This document shows positions 1 through 8,065 of a stretch of 64,000 nt of DNA, one piece after another (positions within the stretch are counted from its first letter, which is position 1; the number at the start of each line of letters is the position of its first letter). Location: the NCBI GenBank assembly GCA_019359515.1, contig JAHHHC010000007.1, positions 62,001 to 126,000 on the forward strand. Reading direction: 5' to 3'. The notes under the pieces are model-generated. The model made no database searches, was not told where the DNA came from, and saw only the letters and a list, made by a program, of their open reading frames with translations. The translations under genes and the position numbers were made by a program. The stretch is from Desmonostoc vinosum HA7617-LM4. Its GTDB lineage: Bacteria > Cyanobacteriota > Cyanobacteriia > Cyanobacteriales > Nostocaceae.

Positions 1-1004
1 GTACCCACTAAAACACCACGTTTGTTGTCTTGCAAAGCTCCTGAGAGAATTTCACTGGCACTAGCTGAACCTTTATCTATCAACACAACCAGCGGCTTTG
101 TGGTCAAAGCTTTGCCATTTGCTACTTCTCGTTCTTGTTCACCTTGACGGTCGATAGTAGAAACAATAGTGCCTGTATTCATCCACATCCGGGCAATTTC
201 TATACTTGAGTATAATAAGCCGCCTGGATTGCCGCGTAAATCCAGAATATATCCAGCTACTTGTTTCGTCTCTAAATCTTTGATCGCAGCTTGCATTTCT
301 TTTCCAGCATTGGCACTAAATTGATTGAGGCGAATGTAGCCGATATTACCTGTTGGGCTTTTTTGCTGGGAATAGCGCACTGGATGGATCTCAATTCGTG
401 CCCTTTTGATATCAAACTGTTTTATTTCGCCATTGCGTTCAATCGTCAGAGCCACATTCGTTCCTGGCTCACCACGAATTAGGGATACTGCTTGATTAGT
501 ATCCATTCCCTGAGTGCTTTTGCCATCAATTTTTAGGATAGTATCTTTAGCTAAAATTCCAGCCTTAAAAGCGGGTGTATCCTCAATAGGGGCAATTACA
601 ACCAGTTTTTTTGTTTTTTCATCTTGGCTGATAGTGATACCAATTCCTGTGAGTTCTCCAGAAGTGTCTACTTGCATATTCTTGAACTCTTCAGGATCCA
701 TAAACCTGGTGTAGGGATCGTCAAGCTTTTTCAGCATTTCCCGGATGGATTTATAAGCTTCTTTTTGATCAGTGTAAGGTTTATTTAAATACTCTTTACG
801 GACAGCTTGCCAATCGACTTGATTAAATGTGGCGTCCACATATTGGCGGTGGATAAGCTGCCAAACTTCATCTACTAATTCTTTATTGGGATTATCTTTA
901 AATACAGCCTGACCTCGGGAGTTAATACCAAGGCTAGTAACACCGATTGTAGAGAGCGTCACTGCCGTAGCAGCCAAAACCAGCAAAGTTTTCATATTCA
1001 CCAT
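1..1004 (-). CDS. Carboxyl-terminal processing protease (S41 family), C-terminus beyond window
   Basis: This encodes a CtpA-type S41 serine protease, a family that trims C-termini of exported proteins; in cyanobacteria one member matures the D1 protein of photosystem II. The reading frame runs from ATG at 1004 (alternative ATG at 995) off the left edge. A short hydrophobic N-terminus looks like a signal sequence. A PDZ domain follows (GELTGIGITI through ILKIDGKSTQGMD), then the S41 core with GYIRLNQFSANAG and LDLRGNPGGLL. The nucleophile motif KGSASASEI lies about 60 bases from the edge. The catalytic lysine would be outside the window. Which Ctp paralogue this is cannot be decided here. Confidence 0.9.
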   Translation of the reverse strand, partial: MVNMKTLLVLAATAVTLSTIGVTSLGINSRGQAVFKDNPNKELVDEVWQLIHRQYVDATFNQVDWQAVRKEYLNKPYTDQKEAYKSIREMLKKLDDPYTRFMDPEEFKNMQVDTSGELTGIGITISQDEKTKKLVVIAPIEDTPAFKAGILAKDTILKIDGKSTQGMDTNQAVSLIRGEPGTNVALTIERNGEIKQFDIKRARIEIHPVRYSQQKSPTGNIGYIRLNQFSANAGKEMQAAIKDLETKQVAGYILDLRGNPGGLLYSSIEIARMWMNTGTIVSTIDRQGEQEREVANGKALTTKPLVVLIDKGSASASEILSGALQDNKRGVLVG

Positions 1005-1124
1005 AATGACGCTGCGCCAGAGGAAAAATTTATAGTCAGTATGCCCAATCTAACACAGGGTAATACTGTAAAGGCTGAGCATGTATTCTTATTTCAGCAC
1101 AATAGATGATGATCCGGTGAAGTT

Positions 1125-1354
1125 GGGGACTGGGGACTGGGGACTGGGGATTGGGGACTGGGGACTGGGGACTGGGGATTGGGGACTGGGGATTGGGGAC
1201 TGGGGATTGGGGACTGGGGACTGGGGACTGGGGACTGGGGATTGGGGACTGGGGACTGGGGATTGGGGACTGGGGACTGGGGATTGGGGACTGGGGACTG
1301 GGGATTGGGGACTGGGGATTGGGGATTGGGGACTGGGGACTGGGGACTGGGGAC
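1125..1354. repeat. Heptameric tandem repeat array (GGGGACT/GGGGATT), 32 units
   Basis: There are 32 complete 7-bp units plus 6 bases, each GGGGACT or GGGGATT, with no other variation. The two unit types alternate irregularly. Arrays of this kind are known in heterocystous cyanobacteria as short tandemly repeated repetitive (STRR) sequences. Because 7 is not a multiple of 3 and no unit boundary makes a stop, several frames stay open on both strands, giving spurious ORFs. It lies between ctp and ispG, whose 3' end faces it. The flanks 1005-1124 and 1355-1466 hold nothing else recognisable. Confidence 0.97.
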
Positions 1355-1466
1355 ACGGAGAAAATTTCTCCCTCATCCCCTGGTTGGTGAGTTTCGGCTA
1401 CGTAGTAATCGAGCGAAGCCGAGATTCAACTACTGCGGAGTCGAACCACATCTCCCTCGTCTTCTC

Positions 1467-2693
1467 TTAAGGCTCTACCCAACGCCCATCTGCTTTAATG
1501 AGGTTAATTAATTCCTCTACGCCTTTGTCTTCTGTGACTTTTTTAATTTCTTCTCTGCCACGATATAAGGAAATGTAACCAGGAGTTTTACCTACATAGC
1601 CATAGTCAGCGTCGGCCATTTCTCCAGGCCCATTGACAATGCAACCCATGACGGCAATATCTAACCCTGTGAGGTGCTTGGTTGCTTCCCGAACTTTATG
1701 TAATACTTCCTCTAAATTAAATAGAGTGCGTCCGCAGGAAGGGCAGGCTACGTACTCTACCATTGTTTTCCGCAATCCCAAAGCTTGGAGAATGCTGTAA
1801 CAAACTGGAATTTCTTTTTCTGGTGGTTCTGTGAGTGACACTCGAATTGTGTCGCCAATGCCATCAGCGAGTAATGTGGCAATACCTGCTGTTGATTTGA
1901 TGCGTCCATATTCACCATCACCTGCTTCTGTCACGCCTAAGTGCAGAGGATAGTCCATACCCAACTCATCCATGCGCTTAGCTATGAGGCGATAAGCGGC
2001 TACCATCACCGGAACCCGTGAGGCTTTCATGGATATCACTATATTACGGAAATCTAAAGATTCACAGATGCGAATAAATTCGATGGCAGATTCTACCATT
2101 CCTTCTGGGGTGTCGCCATAGGTAAATAGCATCCTTTCGGCAAGAGAACCATGGTTTACACCGATTCGCATTGCTTTATCTTGATCTCGTAGAGATATCA
2201 CCAGAGGTTCTAAAGTTTCCCGGATTTTTTCGCCAATGTCGTCAAATTCGGCTTTGGTGTATTCAATTCTATGAGAGTTCGGCTTTTCAAATACATATAG
2301 TCCTGGATTTATCCGTACTTTTTCTATGTGTTTGGATACTTCCAAGGCAATTTTCATCCCATTATGATGCACGTCAGCAACAATGGGTACATCTCGGTAA
2401 GTTTTGATTAATTTTTGTTTAATTTCTGCCAATGCTTTCGCGTGAGCCATGCTTGGTACTGTGACGCGGACAATTTCACAACCAATTTCATGTAACCGAC
2501 GAATAGCCGCTACAGAACCATCGATATCAAGAGTGTCTTCGTTAATCATCGACTGCACAACAACGGGATAGCCACCGCCAATGGTGACATCTCCTATTTT
2601 GACGGGACGAGTTTTACGCCGCTTGATTGTTGTGTCAAATATAGGTTGGCTGGATGTGGTATTTGGATTTGTAGGATTCGGCAGAGTTTGCAT
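1467..2693 (-). CDS. ispG: 4-hydroxy-3-methylbut-2-enyl diphosphate synthase (flavodoxin/ferredoxin type)
   Basis: IspG (GcpE) converts 2-C-methyl-D-erythritol 2,4-cyclodiphosphate to HMBPP, the penultimate step of the MEP isoprenoid pathway that feeds carotenoids, phytol and quinones. The N-terminal TIM-barrel part contains [13 protein letters not shown] and GVNHGSL. The C-terminal [4Fe-4S] domain shows CPSCGR plus a third cysteine in [10 protein letters not shown] chose the internal start MQTLPNP, giving 408 residues, which matches the cyanobacterial length I recall. An in-frame ATG 15 bases upstream at 2708 would add five residues. No frameshift or missing ligand is visible. Confidence 0.97.
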   Translation of the reverse strand: MQTLPNPTNPNTTSSQPIFDTTIKRRKTRPVKIGDVTIGGGYPVVVQSMINEDTLDIDGSVAAIRRLHEIGCEIVRVTVPSMAHAKALAEIKQKLIKTYRDVPIVADVHHNGMKIALEVSKHIEKVRINPGLYVFEKPNSHRIEYTKAEFDDIGEKIRETLEPLVISLRDQDKAMRIGVNHGSLAERMLFTYGDTPEGMVESAIEFIRICESLDFRNIVISMKASRVPVMVAAYRLIAKRMDELGMDYPLHLGVTEAGDGEYGRIKSTAGIATLLADGIGDTIRVSLTEPPEKEIPVCYSILQALGLRKTMVEYVACPSCGRTLFNLEEVLHKVREATKHLTGLDIAVMGCIVNGPGEMADADYGYVGKTPGYISLYRGREEIKKVTEDKGVEELINLIKADGRWVEP

Positions 2694-2917
2694 AACCTGT
2701 AATGGCAAAACTTTTGTAACTAAAATATCTGATTGATAAACTATCTGTCTCCCAGATTGCCACAGGTGGTGCGTTTTTAAACAATTTAAAGGCTTTTTTA
2801 ACTGAGGAGCGATCGCCCCCTCAGTATTGAGTAATAAATATTACTTTTTAAGATATCTCTAGAGGCGATCGCTCACATATCCGCTAAATTAGACTTATCA
2901 GCAAATTGTTTAACCTC

Positions 2918-3314
2918 ATGCTGGAAAAAACATCCACATTCCAAAAAGCTATAGAGGCAGTAGAAGAACTCGATCCAGAAGCTCAGGCTATGCTTGTGGA
3001 TATTATTCAAAAGCGCCTCAAACAACAAAGATGAGATGAGTTATTAACCCTTTTATGTCACTCTCGGAAAGTAATAATCAAAGCAAGATTCTGAAACTTT
3101 CATCCAATCTAGCTTTGAGCCTTTATTTTCTAACAGTAACTAAAATTTATAACCAAAAGCTTAAAACTAAAGCTCCAAAAGGCTTTCAGCGATAGGCTTC
3201 TCCCAAACTGACAAAACAGGGTTAAAGACAGTTGCAGAAGCTCGTGCAGCTTATGCTAGAGGAGAAGTACGTAGTGGAACCGTTGCTGATTTAATGGCAA
3301 AGTTGGATGATTGA
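2918..3314 (+). pseudogene. Antitoxin gene broken by a nonsense codon and a MITE insertion
   Basis: ATG at 2918 opens a 38-residue frame (MLEKTSTFQKAIEAVEELDP..., ending LKQQR) that stops at TGA 3032-3034. If the MITE at 3047-3222 and one TA are removed, the frame continues after the TGA as DELLKTVAEARAAY, then GEVRSGTVADLMAKLDD, to a stop at 3312-3314. The restored protein of about 75 residues looks like the small antitoxins paired with RelE/YafQ-type toxins in cyanobacteria. The TGA fits a CGA-to-TGA change (QQRRDELL expected). Two separate lesions are therefore present: a point nonsense mutation and a transposon insertion. The family name is inferred from recalled similarity. Confidence 0.8.
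3047..3222 (+). mobile_element. 176-bp MITE, copy 1 (inside antitoxin remnant)
   Basis: This non-coding element begins ACCCTTTTATGTCA and ends TGACAAAACAGGGT, so its ends form an imperfect inverted repeat. It is flanked by TA on each side (3045-3046 and 3223-3224), or by TTAA if the duplication is four bases; the two readings cannot be separated because the ends continue the palindrome. Deleting the element plus one TA restores the antitoxin frame, which defines the insertion point. A copy with no visible difference lies in the opposite orientation at 7160-7335. There is no transposase inside; an IS630/Tc1-type enzyme acting in trans is a guess from the TA target. Confidence 0.9.
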
Positions 3315-3439
3315 TGCAACTATGGGCTTGTTCCATCGACTACAACAACCGTCTTTTATTTGAGTTTGTTCCTCATCCCGATTCTGGAGAACTGGTGATT
3401 TCCTTGTTAACCTTGGGTTCTCATAATGATGTTTACTAA
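3314..3439 (+). pseudogene. RelE/YafQ-like toxin, C-terminal fragment
   Basis: A 41-residue frame overlaps the restored antitoxin stop (TGATG). It reads MQLWACSIDYNNRLLFEFV, then ISLLTLGSHNDVY. This resembles only the C-terminal half of RelE/YafQ-type mRNA interferases (LWACSxxYDxRLxFEF ... LxLGSHDxVY), which are usually about 90 residues long. About 50 N-terminal residues are missing, so a deletion probably joined the antitoxin end to the toxin interior. It is unlikely to be active. The assignment rests on motif resemblance and on its place beside an antitoxin-like gene. Confidence 0.7.
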
Positions 3440-3512
3440 GGTAAGCCCTCCACTAAAAAAATTTGGGTTTTGAAGTTATCGATGATATTACAGAATAAAA
3501 GTAACTGTAATT

Positions 3513-4550
3513 ATGAACACCCAATCTCTAACTCAACTCCCTATCCCCTCACATTTTAACCCCGAAAAAGTCGGTAAAGTGTGGCGAGTACCTTACCAGC
3601 AACGTGCAACTGAAGCCGAAGCATGGACAAGACAACACAAAATTCCGCCAGCATCTTTAGACAAAACTCGTATTTGCCTACTTTTAATTGATGTCCAAAA
3701 TACCTTTTGCATTCCCGAATTTGAATTATTTGTGGGTGGCAAATCAGGAACAGGAGCAGTAGATGATAATCAGCGACTGTGTGAATTTATTTATCGAAAT
3801 CTAGGAGTAATTACAACAATTGTTCCTACGCTAGATAGCCATACAGCAATGCAAATATTCCATCCCATTTTTTGGGTAAATGCTGTAGGTGAACATCCCA
3901 GCCCAGCTGCTACTAGTATTACACCATCAGATATTGAACAAGGTATCTGGAAAGTCAACCCCGCAGTTGCTAATAGTATTACTAACGGAGACTACGAACT
4001 ATTAGAAAAACATGCCTACCATTATGTCAAACAACTCAGTCAAGACGGTAAATATCCCCTGACGGTTTGGCCTTATCACTCGATGTTAGGCGGTATCGGA
4101 CATGCTTTAGTTTCAGCAGTAGAAGAAGCGATATTTTTTCATTGCATTGCTCGCCAGAGTCAAACGCAATTTGAAATCAAAGGTGATCATCCTTTAACTG
4201 AAAATTACTCTGTTTTACGTCCAGAAGTTTTAGAAAGTTTTGATCAAAGTGCTTTAGGAAAAAAGAATACTCGCTTGATTAAACAACTTTTAGAATGGGA
4301 TGTTGTAATTATTGCGGGGCAAGCTAAAAGCCATTGTGTTGCCTGGACAATTGAAGATTTATTAATAGAAATTAAACAGGTAGATGCTACCCTTGCTAAA
4401 AAAATCTATCTACTAGAGGATTGCACTTCTCCTGTTGTCGTTTCGGATGTTGTGGACTATACAGAACAGGCGGATGCTGCGTTTAATAGGTTTGCGGAGG
4501 CAGGAATGCACATCGTTAGATCTACTGAGTCTCTAGCATCTTTTTTGTAA
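3513..4550 (+). CDS. Isochorismatase-like cysteine hydrolase
   Basis: The 345-residue protein has an isochorismatase/nicotinamidase-type fold. LLLIDVQNTFC supplies the conserved Asp near residue 60, and VVIIAGQAKSHCVAWTIEDLL supplies the Cys nucleophile near residue 275. The chain is longer than typical nicotinamidases (about 200 residues) because of a middle insert (NPAVANSITNGDYELLEKHAY ...) before the catalytic Cys. Members hydrolyse amides or ethers, but the substrate cannot be read from sequence. It stands alone, with a pseudogene upstream and a convergent peptidase downstream. Confidence 0.85.
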   Translation: MNTQSLTQLPIPSHFNPEKVGKVWRVPYQQRATEAEAWTRQHKIPPASLDKTRICLLLIDVQNTFCIPEFELFVGGKSGTGAVDDNQRLCEFIYRNLGVITTIVPTLDSHTAMQIFHPIFWVNAVGEHPSPAATSITPSDIEQGIWKVNPAVANSITNGDYELLEKHAYHYVKQLSQDGKYPLTVWPYHSMLGGIGHALVSAVEEAIFFHCIARQSQTQFEIKGDHPLTENYSVLRPEVLESFDQSALGKKNTRLIKQLLEWDVVIIAGQAKSHCVAWTIEDLLIEIKQVDATLAKKIYLLEDCTSPVVVSDVVDYTEQADAAFNRFAEAGMHIVRSTESLASFL

Positions 4551-4594
4551 CGCAGAGAAATTCTCTATTTTTCTTTGTGTTTCTAAATAAATCT

Positions 4595-5488
4595 TCATTT
4601 TTTTAGGTATCTTTTGGGATCTTCCGCTACCCAACCCAGAGATGAGCTAGAACGCATTTCAAAATGGAGATGGGGTTGTCTGGAAGTCGGTTGTCCACTT
4701 GTGCCTACAGTTCCGATTACGTCTCCTTGTTTAACTTGCTGGCCGACAGTAACTTTGATACTGTCAAGTTGGGCATAACGACTTTGGAGTCCGCCACTGT
4801 GATTAATCACCACCAATTTGCCGTAAGAGCCTTGTTCTTTAGCGAAGGCTACGATTCCCGGCGCTAATGCTTCTACAGAAGTTCCCACTGGGGCTAATAA
4901 ATCAACACCGCTATGGAAGAAAACTTCACCTGTCGCCGGATTAATTTGCCAACCATAGGGTAATCCCACAGTTGTGACTGTTGGTAAAGGATATCCAGCT
5001 AAAGAGACACGGCTATTCGACCTAACATTATCAAGCACAGCAGATTGAGTTGTGGGGCGATTAGACGACAAATTTACCCCTGGAACAAACACGACTCTGG
5101 GGTCTTTTTGGCAACCATTCACCTCAAATAGTGCGTCAGCACGAACTCTATACTTTGCCGCTACTTGTCGCCAAGTTTGACCGCGAGGGACTTCGACAAC
5201 AATACCGTTGTAAGGAGGAATTTGAAGTACACTGCCAACAGCAACCGTACCATTCTGTAAAGTCGGATTCATCCCAATGATGGTTGCGGGAATAAGATTG
5301 TATCGTTGAGCTATGCTTTCTAAAGTTTCGCCACGCACAACCTTGTGGCGCTGGAAGCGAGATAGAGCGGAAGTTGGGCAACTCCCAACAACAGCATTAG
5401 CGCTGTGTGAGTTTGGGAGTGTGGATAATACTAGTCCCAAGTTGCTGACTAAGCTACAAAGAAAAAGTTGACGATAGGGAAATTTCAT
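4595..5488 (-). CDS. LysM domain M23 family peptidoglycan endopeptidase
   Basis: This 297-residue exported protein probably cuts peptide cross-links in peptidoglycan. A hydrophobic leader (FLCSLVSNLGLVLSTL) is followed by a LysM motif near residues 48-92 (HKVVRGETLESIAQRYNLIP) and a second, weaker LysM-like segment (VEVPRGQTWRQVAAKYRVRADALFEVNG). The C-terminal M23 (LytM) domain has the zinc motifs FHSGVDLLAP (H-x3-D) and HLHFEM (H-x-H). The order LysM-LysM-M23 is typical of cyanobacterial cell wall hydrolases involved in division or septal remodelling, though the specific role is unknown. It is transcribed away from the HtrA gene at 5707. Confidence 0.93.
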   Translation of the reverse strand: MKFPYRQLFLCSLVSNLGLVLSTLPNSHSANAVVGSCPTSALSRFQRHKVVRGETLESIAQRYNLIPATIIGMNPTLQNGTVAVGSVLQIPPYNGIVVEVPRGQTWRQVAAKYRVRADALFEVNGCQKDPRVVFVPGVNLSSNRPTTQSAVLDNVRSNSRVSLAGYPLPTVTTVGLPYGWQINPATGEVFFHSGVDLLAPVGTSVEALAPGIVAFAKEQGSYGKLVVINHSGGLQSRYAQLDSIKVTVGQQVKQGDVIGTVGTSGQPTSRQPHLHFEMRSSSSLGWVAEDPKRYLKK

Positions 5489-5706
5489 GTATGTACGTCA
5501 AGAGCGCTTTAACTTTAAATTTTAGATTGGGGAATTGGGAATGGGGAATTGGGAATTGATTATTCTCCGTGTCCCCAGTCCCTAAAGTGTGATCCCCAAC
5601 ACTCTGCCTAAAATCCTGCTGTTGATATGTAAATTAATCTGTCCACTTGCCGTTTGCTTGACTACACTTAGAAGTTAGCAACTGCATTGCTGTCCTTAAA
5701 GCATCA

Positions 5707-6918
5707 ATGATTATGAAGTTATCCTTAAAGCAACTGGCCGTTTATCTGTCTTTACTAGCGATTGGCGGTGGTGCAGGTTTGTTTGGCAGTCGCTATTTTT
5801 TGCCACAAAAACGCTCGTTTCAAGAGCTAAAGAATATGACTATGGCTTTACCCCCAGAGTCTGTAGTTCCTAATTCCGTTGGCGGCACGATTGGAACTAC
5901 TGGGGGTGATAATGTAAATTTTATTGCTACGGCTGTACAAAAAGTTGGGCCAGCGGTGGTACGTATTAATGCTACCCGCAAAGTACCAAATCCCATCTCT
6001 GATGCTTTGAAAAATCCTGTTTTGCGGCGATTTTTTGGGGAGGATGAGCAACCATTTCCTCAAGAAAGAATTGAACGCGGTACAGGTTCGGGATTTATTT
6101 TGAGTGCAAACGGAGAATTAATTACTAACGCTCATGTTGTAGCGGATACAGATACAGTACAAGTTACTCTTAAAGATGGTCGGACTCTAGAAGGGAAAGT
6201 AGTGGGTGTTGATTCTGTCACAGATGTGGCAGTAGTCAAAATCAATGGGGATAATTTGCCAACTGTCAAGCTGGGTAATTCGCAAAATTTGATACCAGGA
6301 CAATGGGCGATCGCTATTGGCAATCCTTTAGGTTTAGATAATACTGTTACCATTGGCATCATTAGCGCTACAGATCGCACTAGCGCCCAAGTTGGTGTCC
6401 CAGATAAGCGAGTTAGCTTTATCCAAACCGATGCCGCAATTAACCCCGGTAACTCTGGTGGCCCCTTATTGAATGCCCAAGGTGAAGTGATTGGAGTCAA
6501 TACTGCTATCCGCGCCGATGCTCAAGGACTCGGTTTTGCAATCCCCATTGAAACTGCTGCTCGTATTGCTAAAGAATTATTTACAAAAGGACGTGTGCAA
6601 CATCCTTTCTTGGGGATTGAAATGGCAGATTTGTCTCCAACCAAAAAACAGCAGATTAATCAAGAAAACCAACTCAACATTCAGCAAGATGTTGGAATTG
6701 TAATTAAAGGAGTGCTGGACAATTCACCAGCTAAGCGAGGTGGACTACTGCCTGGTGACGTAATTCAAAAAATTAACGGCAAACCAGTCAAAACTTCAGC
6801 CCAAGTACAAAAACTGGTAGAGTCAAGCAGCGTCGGAGAAATTCTCACTATTGAAGTCAACCGCAACGGCAAAGTTCAAACTTTAAAAGTGGAATCAGGA
6901 GCCTATCCTCAAAAGTAG
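5707..6918 (+). CDS. HtrA/Deg-family serine protease
   Basis: This S1C protease is predicted to act in the periplasm or at the membrane in protein quality control. Residues 8-27 form an N-terminal membrane anchor or signal. The triad is visible: H143 in LITNAHVV, D173 in VTDVAVVKI and S250 in NPGNSGGPL. One PDZ domain follows (LGIEMADLSP ... GLLPGDVIQKINGKPVKT) and ends the protein at 403 residues. MKLSL, two codons later, is an equally possible start. A second complete paralogue lies at 59744 and a degenerate one at 63687. Assignment among HhoA, HhoB and HtrA needs a tree. Confidence 0.93.
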   Translation: MIMKLSLKQLAVYLSLLAIGGGAGLFGSRYFLPQKRSFQELKNMTMALPPESVVPNSVGGTIGTTGGDNVNFIATAVQKVGPAVVRINATRKVPNPISDALKNPVLRRFFGEDEQPFPQERIERGTGSGFILSANGELITNAHVVADTDTVQVTLKDGRTLEGKVVGVDSVTDVAVVKINGDNLPTVKLGNSQNLIPGQWAIAIGNPLGLDNTVTIGIISATDRTSAQVGVPDKRVSFIQTDAAINPGNSGGPLLNAQGEVIGVNTAIRADAQGLGFAIPIETAARIAKELFTKGRVQHPFLGIEMADLSPTKKQQINQENQLNIQQDVGIVIKGVLDNSPAKRGGLLPGDVIQKINGKPVKTSAQVQKLVESSSVGEILTIEVNRNGKVQTLKVESGAYPQK

Positions 6919-6947
6919 TTAATAGTCATTAGTCCTCTTTGAGACGA

Positions 6948-6967
6948 CAGGGAAAACCCTGCTTTTA
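6948..6967 (+). terminator. Short hairpin after HtrA gene
   Basis: CAGGG, an AAAA loop and CCCTG, followed by CTTTT, lie 30 bases after the stop codon. The 5-bp stem makes it a weak terminator candidate. Confidence 0.4.
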
Positions 6968-7004
6968 AGTAGGAATTGAACAAGAACGCTGTTTTTACAA
7001 AAAC

Positions 7005-7044
7005 AGGGAGTAGGGAGTAGGGAGTGGGGAGTGGGGAGTAGGGA
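7005..7044. repeat. Short G-rich heptad run (GGGAGTA/GGGGAGT)
   Basis: About five 7-bp units of GGGAGTA or GGGGAGT follow the HtrA gene. It is a small STRR-type array of the kind found throughout the window. The surrounding spacer to 7159 holds nothing else recognisable. Confidence 0.85.
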
Positions 7045-7159
7045 TACAAAAACATTAAAAACTGTCTTTTGTGGGTCATTGCCCACTGTTAGGAAAAGAT
7101 TTGTGCCGAGATTGCTTGCAACGAGGCACAATGCGTCCTGACTTCAATCCCACGCCTTA

Positions 7160-7335
7160 ACCCTGTTTTGTCAGTTTGGGAGAAGCCTATCGCTGAAAGC
7201 CTTTTGGAGCTTTAGTTTTAAGCTTTTGGTTATAAATTTTAGTTACTGTTAGAAAATAAAGGCTCAAAGCTAGATTGGATGAAAGTTTCAGAATCTTGCT
7301 TTGATTATTACTTTCCGAGAGTGACATAAAAGGGT
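7160..7335 (-). mobile_element. 176-bp MITE, copy 2 (in an intergenic palindrome)
   Basis: Read on the minus strand, this is base for base the same as the element at 3047-3222 as far as I can compare by eye. TA lies on both sides (7158-7159 and 7336-7337). Outside the element the flanks are CCCACGCCT and AGGCGTGGG. Removing the element and one TA leaves CCCACGCCTTAAGGCGTGGG, a perfect 20-bp palindrome cut at its centre. Identity of the two copies suggests recent movement or gene conversion. No coding capacity is seen. Confidence 0.9.
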
Positions 7336-7460
7336 TAAGGCGTGGGTTCCCTACTCCCTACTTCCACATCGCCACTCCCTCTAAATTGCGCTTGGCTTAC
7401 TTGAAAAACGTCCTGATTAAAACTGTAGCTCCAACCCAGAACTAAAGTATTTGTAGAACA

Positions 7461-7483
7461 GGGAACGTGAACGTTCCCTTTTT
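7461..7483 (+). terminator. Strong intrinsic terminator with no upstream gene on its strand
   Basis: GGGAACGT, a GA turn and ACGTTCCC are followed by TTTTT, a perfect 8-bp stem with a T run. The nearest plus-strand gene ends 540 bases upstream beyond a MITE, and the next gene is on the minus strand. It may end a short unannotated RNA starting around 7340-7400. A second hairpin at about 7517-7550 (AGCGCCG and CGGTGCT, best on the minus strand with a G-U pair, flanked by A/T runs) lies closer to the DUF760 gene and could serve that strand. Confidence 0.6.
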
Positions 7484-7608
7484 GGTAAATACAAATGACT
7501 AATGACAAAGCGAAAAATTTAAGCACCGACTTCCGGCGCTCAAAATTTTTCAACACAGGACTATCATCATGAGTGATTGTGCAGTTTACACGTGTTTTAG
7601 CTTGTTAA

Positions 7609-7956
7609 CTATTGACTATTAGACAAATGATCTAACTGCATTCTTTGTTCCATCTGGCGCAGAAAGTACCCCGTCATCATAGCCGATGCTAAAAGTCCAG
7701 CTAGGTTCTCCCGGTCTGTAGTAATTTGCACATTGAAATTTTCGGCAGGTAACATTCCCACAAGCCCTTGGACATTCTGCGAAATGATTTGTTTAATTTC
7801 AGGGCTAACGGACTGGGCTACACGGGCTAAAACATCAGGAGACTGATGCTGTAGATATTTGAGTAACTGATTGGGATATTCTTCGGAATGGTCGGAAAGA
7901 AGTTGATTGGGGTGTTCCTCAGAGTTGTCGTTCAAAAAGTCAGGATTAAACACCAT
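7609..7956 (-). CDS. DUF760 family protein
   Basis: This 115-residue soluble protein has a C-terminal DUF760 domain (LLKYLQHQSPDVLARVAQSVSPEIKQIISQNVQGLVGMLP ... LAGLLASAMMTGYFLRQMEQRMQL). The family is found in cyanobacteria and plastids and has no established biochemical role that I can state. The N-terminus has a small duplication (NDNSEEHPNQLL / SDHSEEYPNQLL). It is followed on the same strand by hairpins near 7550. Confidence 0.85.
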   Translation of the reverse strand: MVFNPDFLNDNSEEHPNQLLSDHSEEYPNQLLKYLQHQSPDVLARVAQSVSPEIKQIISQNVQGLVGMLPAENFNVQITTDRENLAGLLASAMMTGYFLRQMEQRMQLDHLSNSQ

Positions 7957-8065
7957 TGGCAGTTTTATTTAGCTTAGTTGCTAATTCTACTCTAAACCAT
8001 AGAACAACGGTAGCGCATTCCCCACAGATATAAGTCGAAAAGAGGAATGGGGAGTAGGGAGTTCT

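Noticed and set aside
1125-1354. Possible CRISPR array
   Set aside because: The unit is 7 bp and contiguous, with no spacers and no cas genes nearby.
1036-1511. Several open frames of 79-129 codons over the heptad array
   Set aside because: They consist of repeated Gly-Asp-Trp or Pro-Ser-Gln units caused by a stop-free 7-bp repeat, with no RBS or non-repeat domain.
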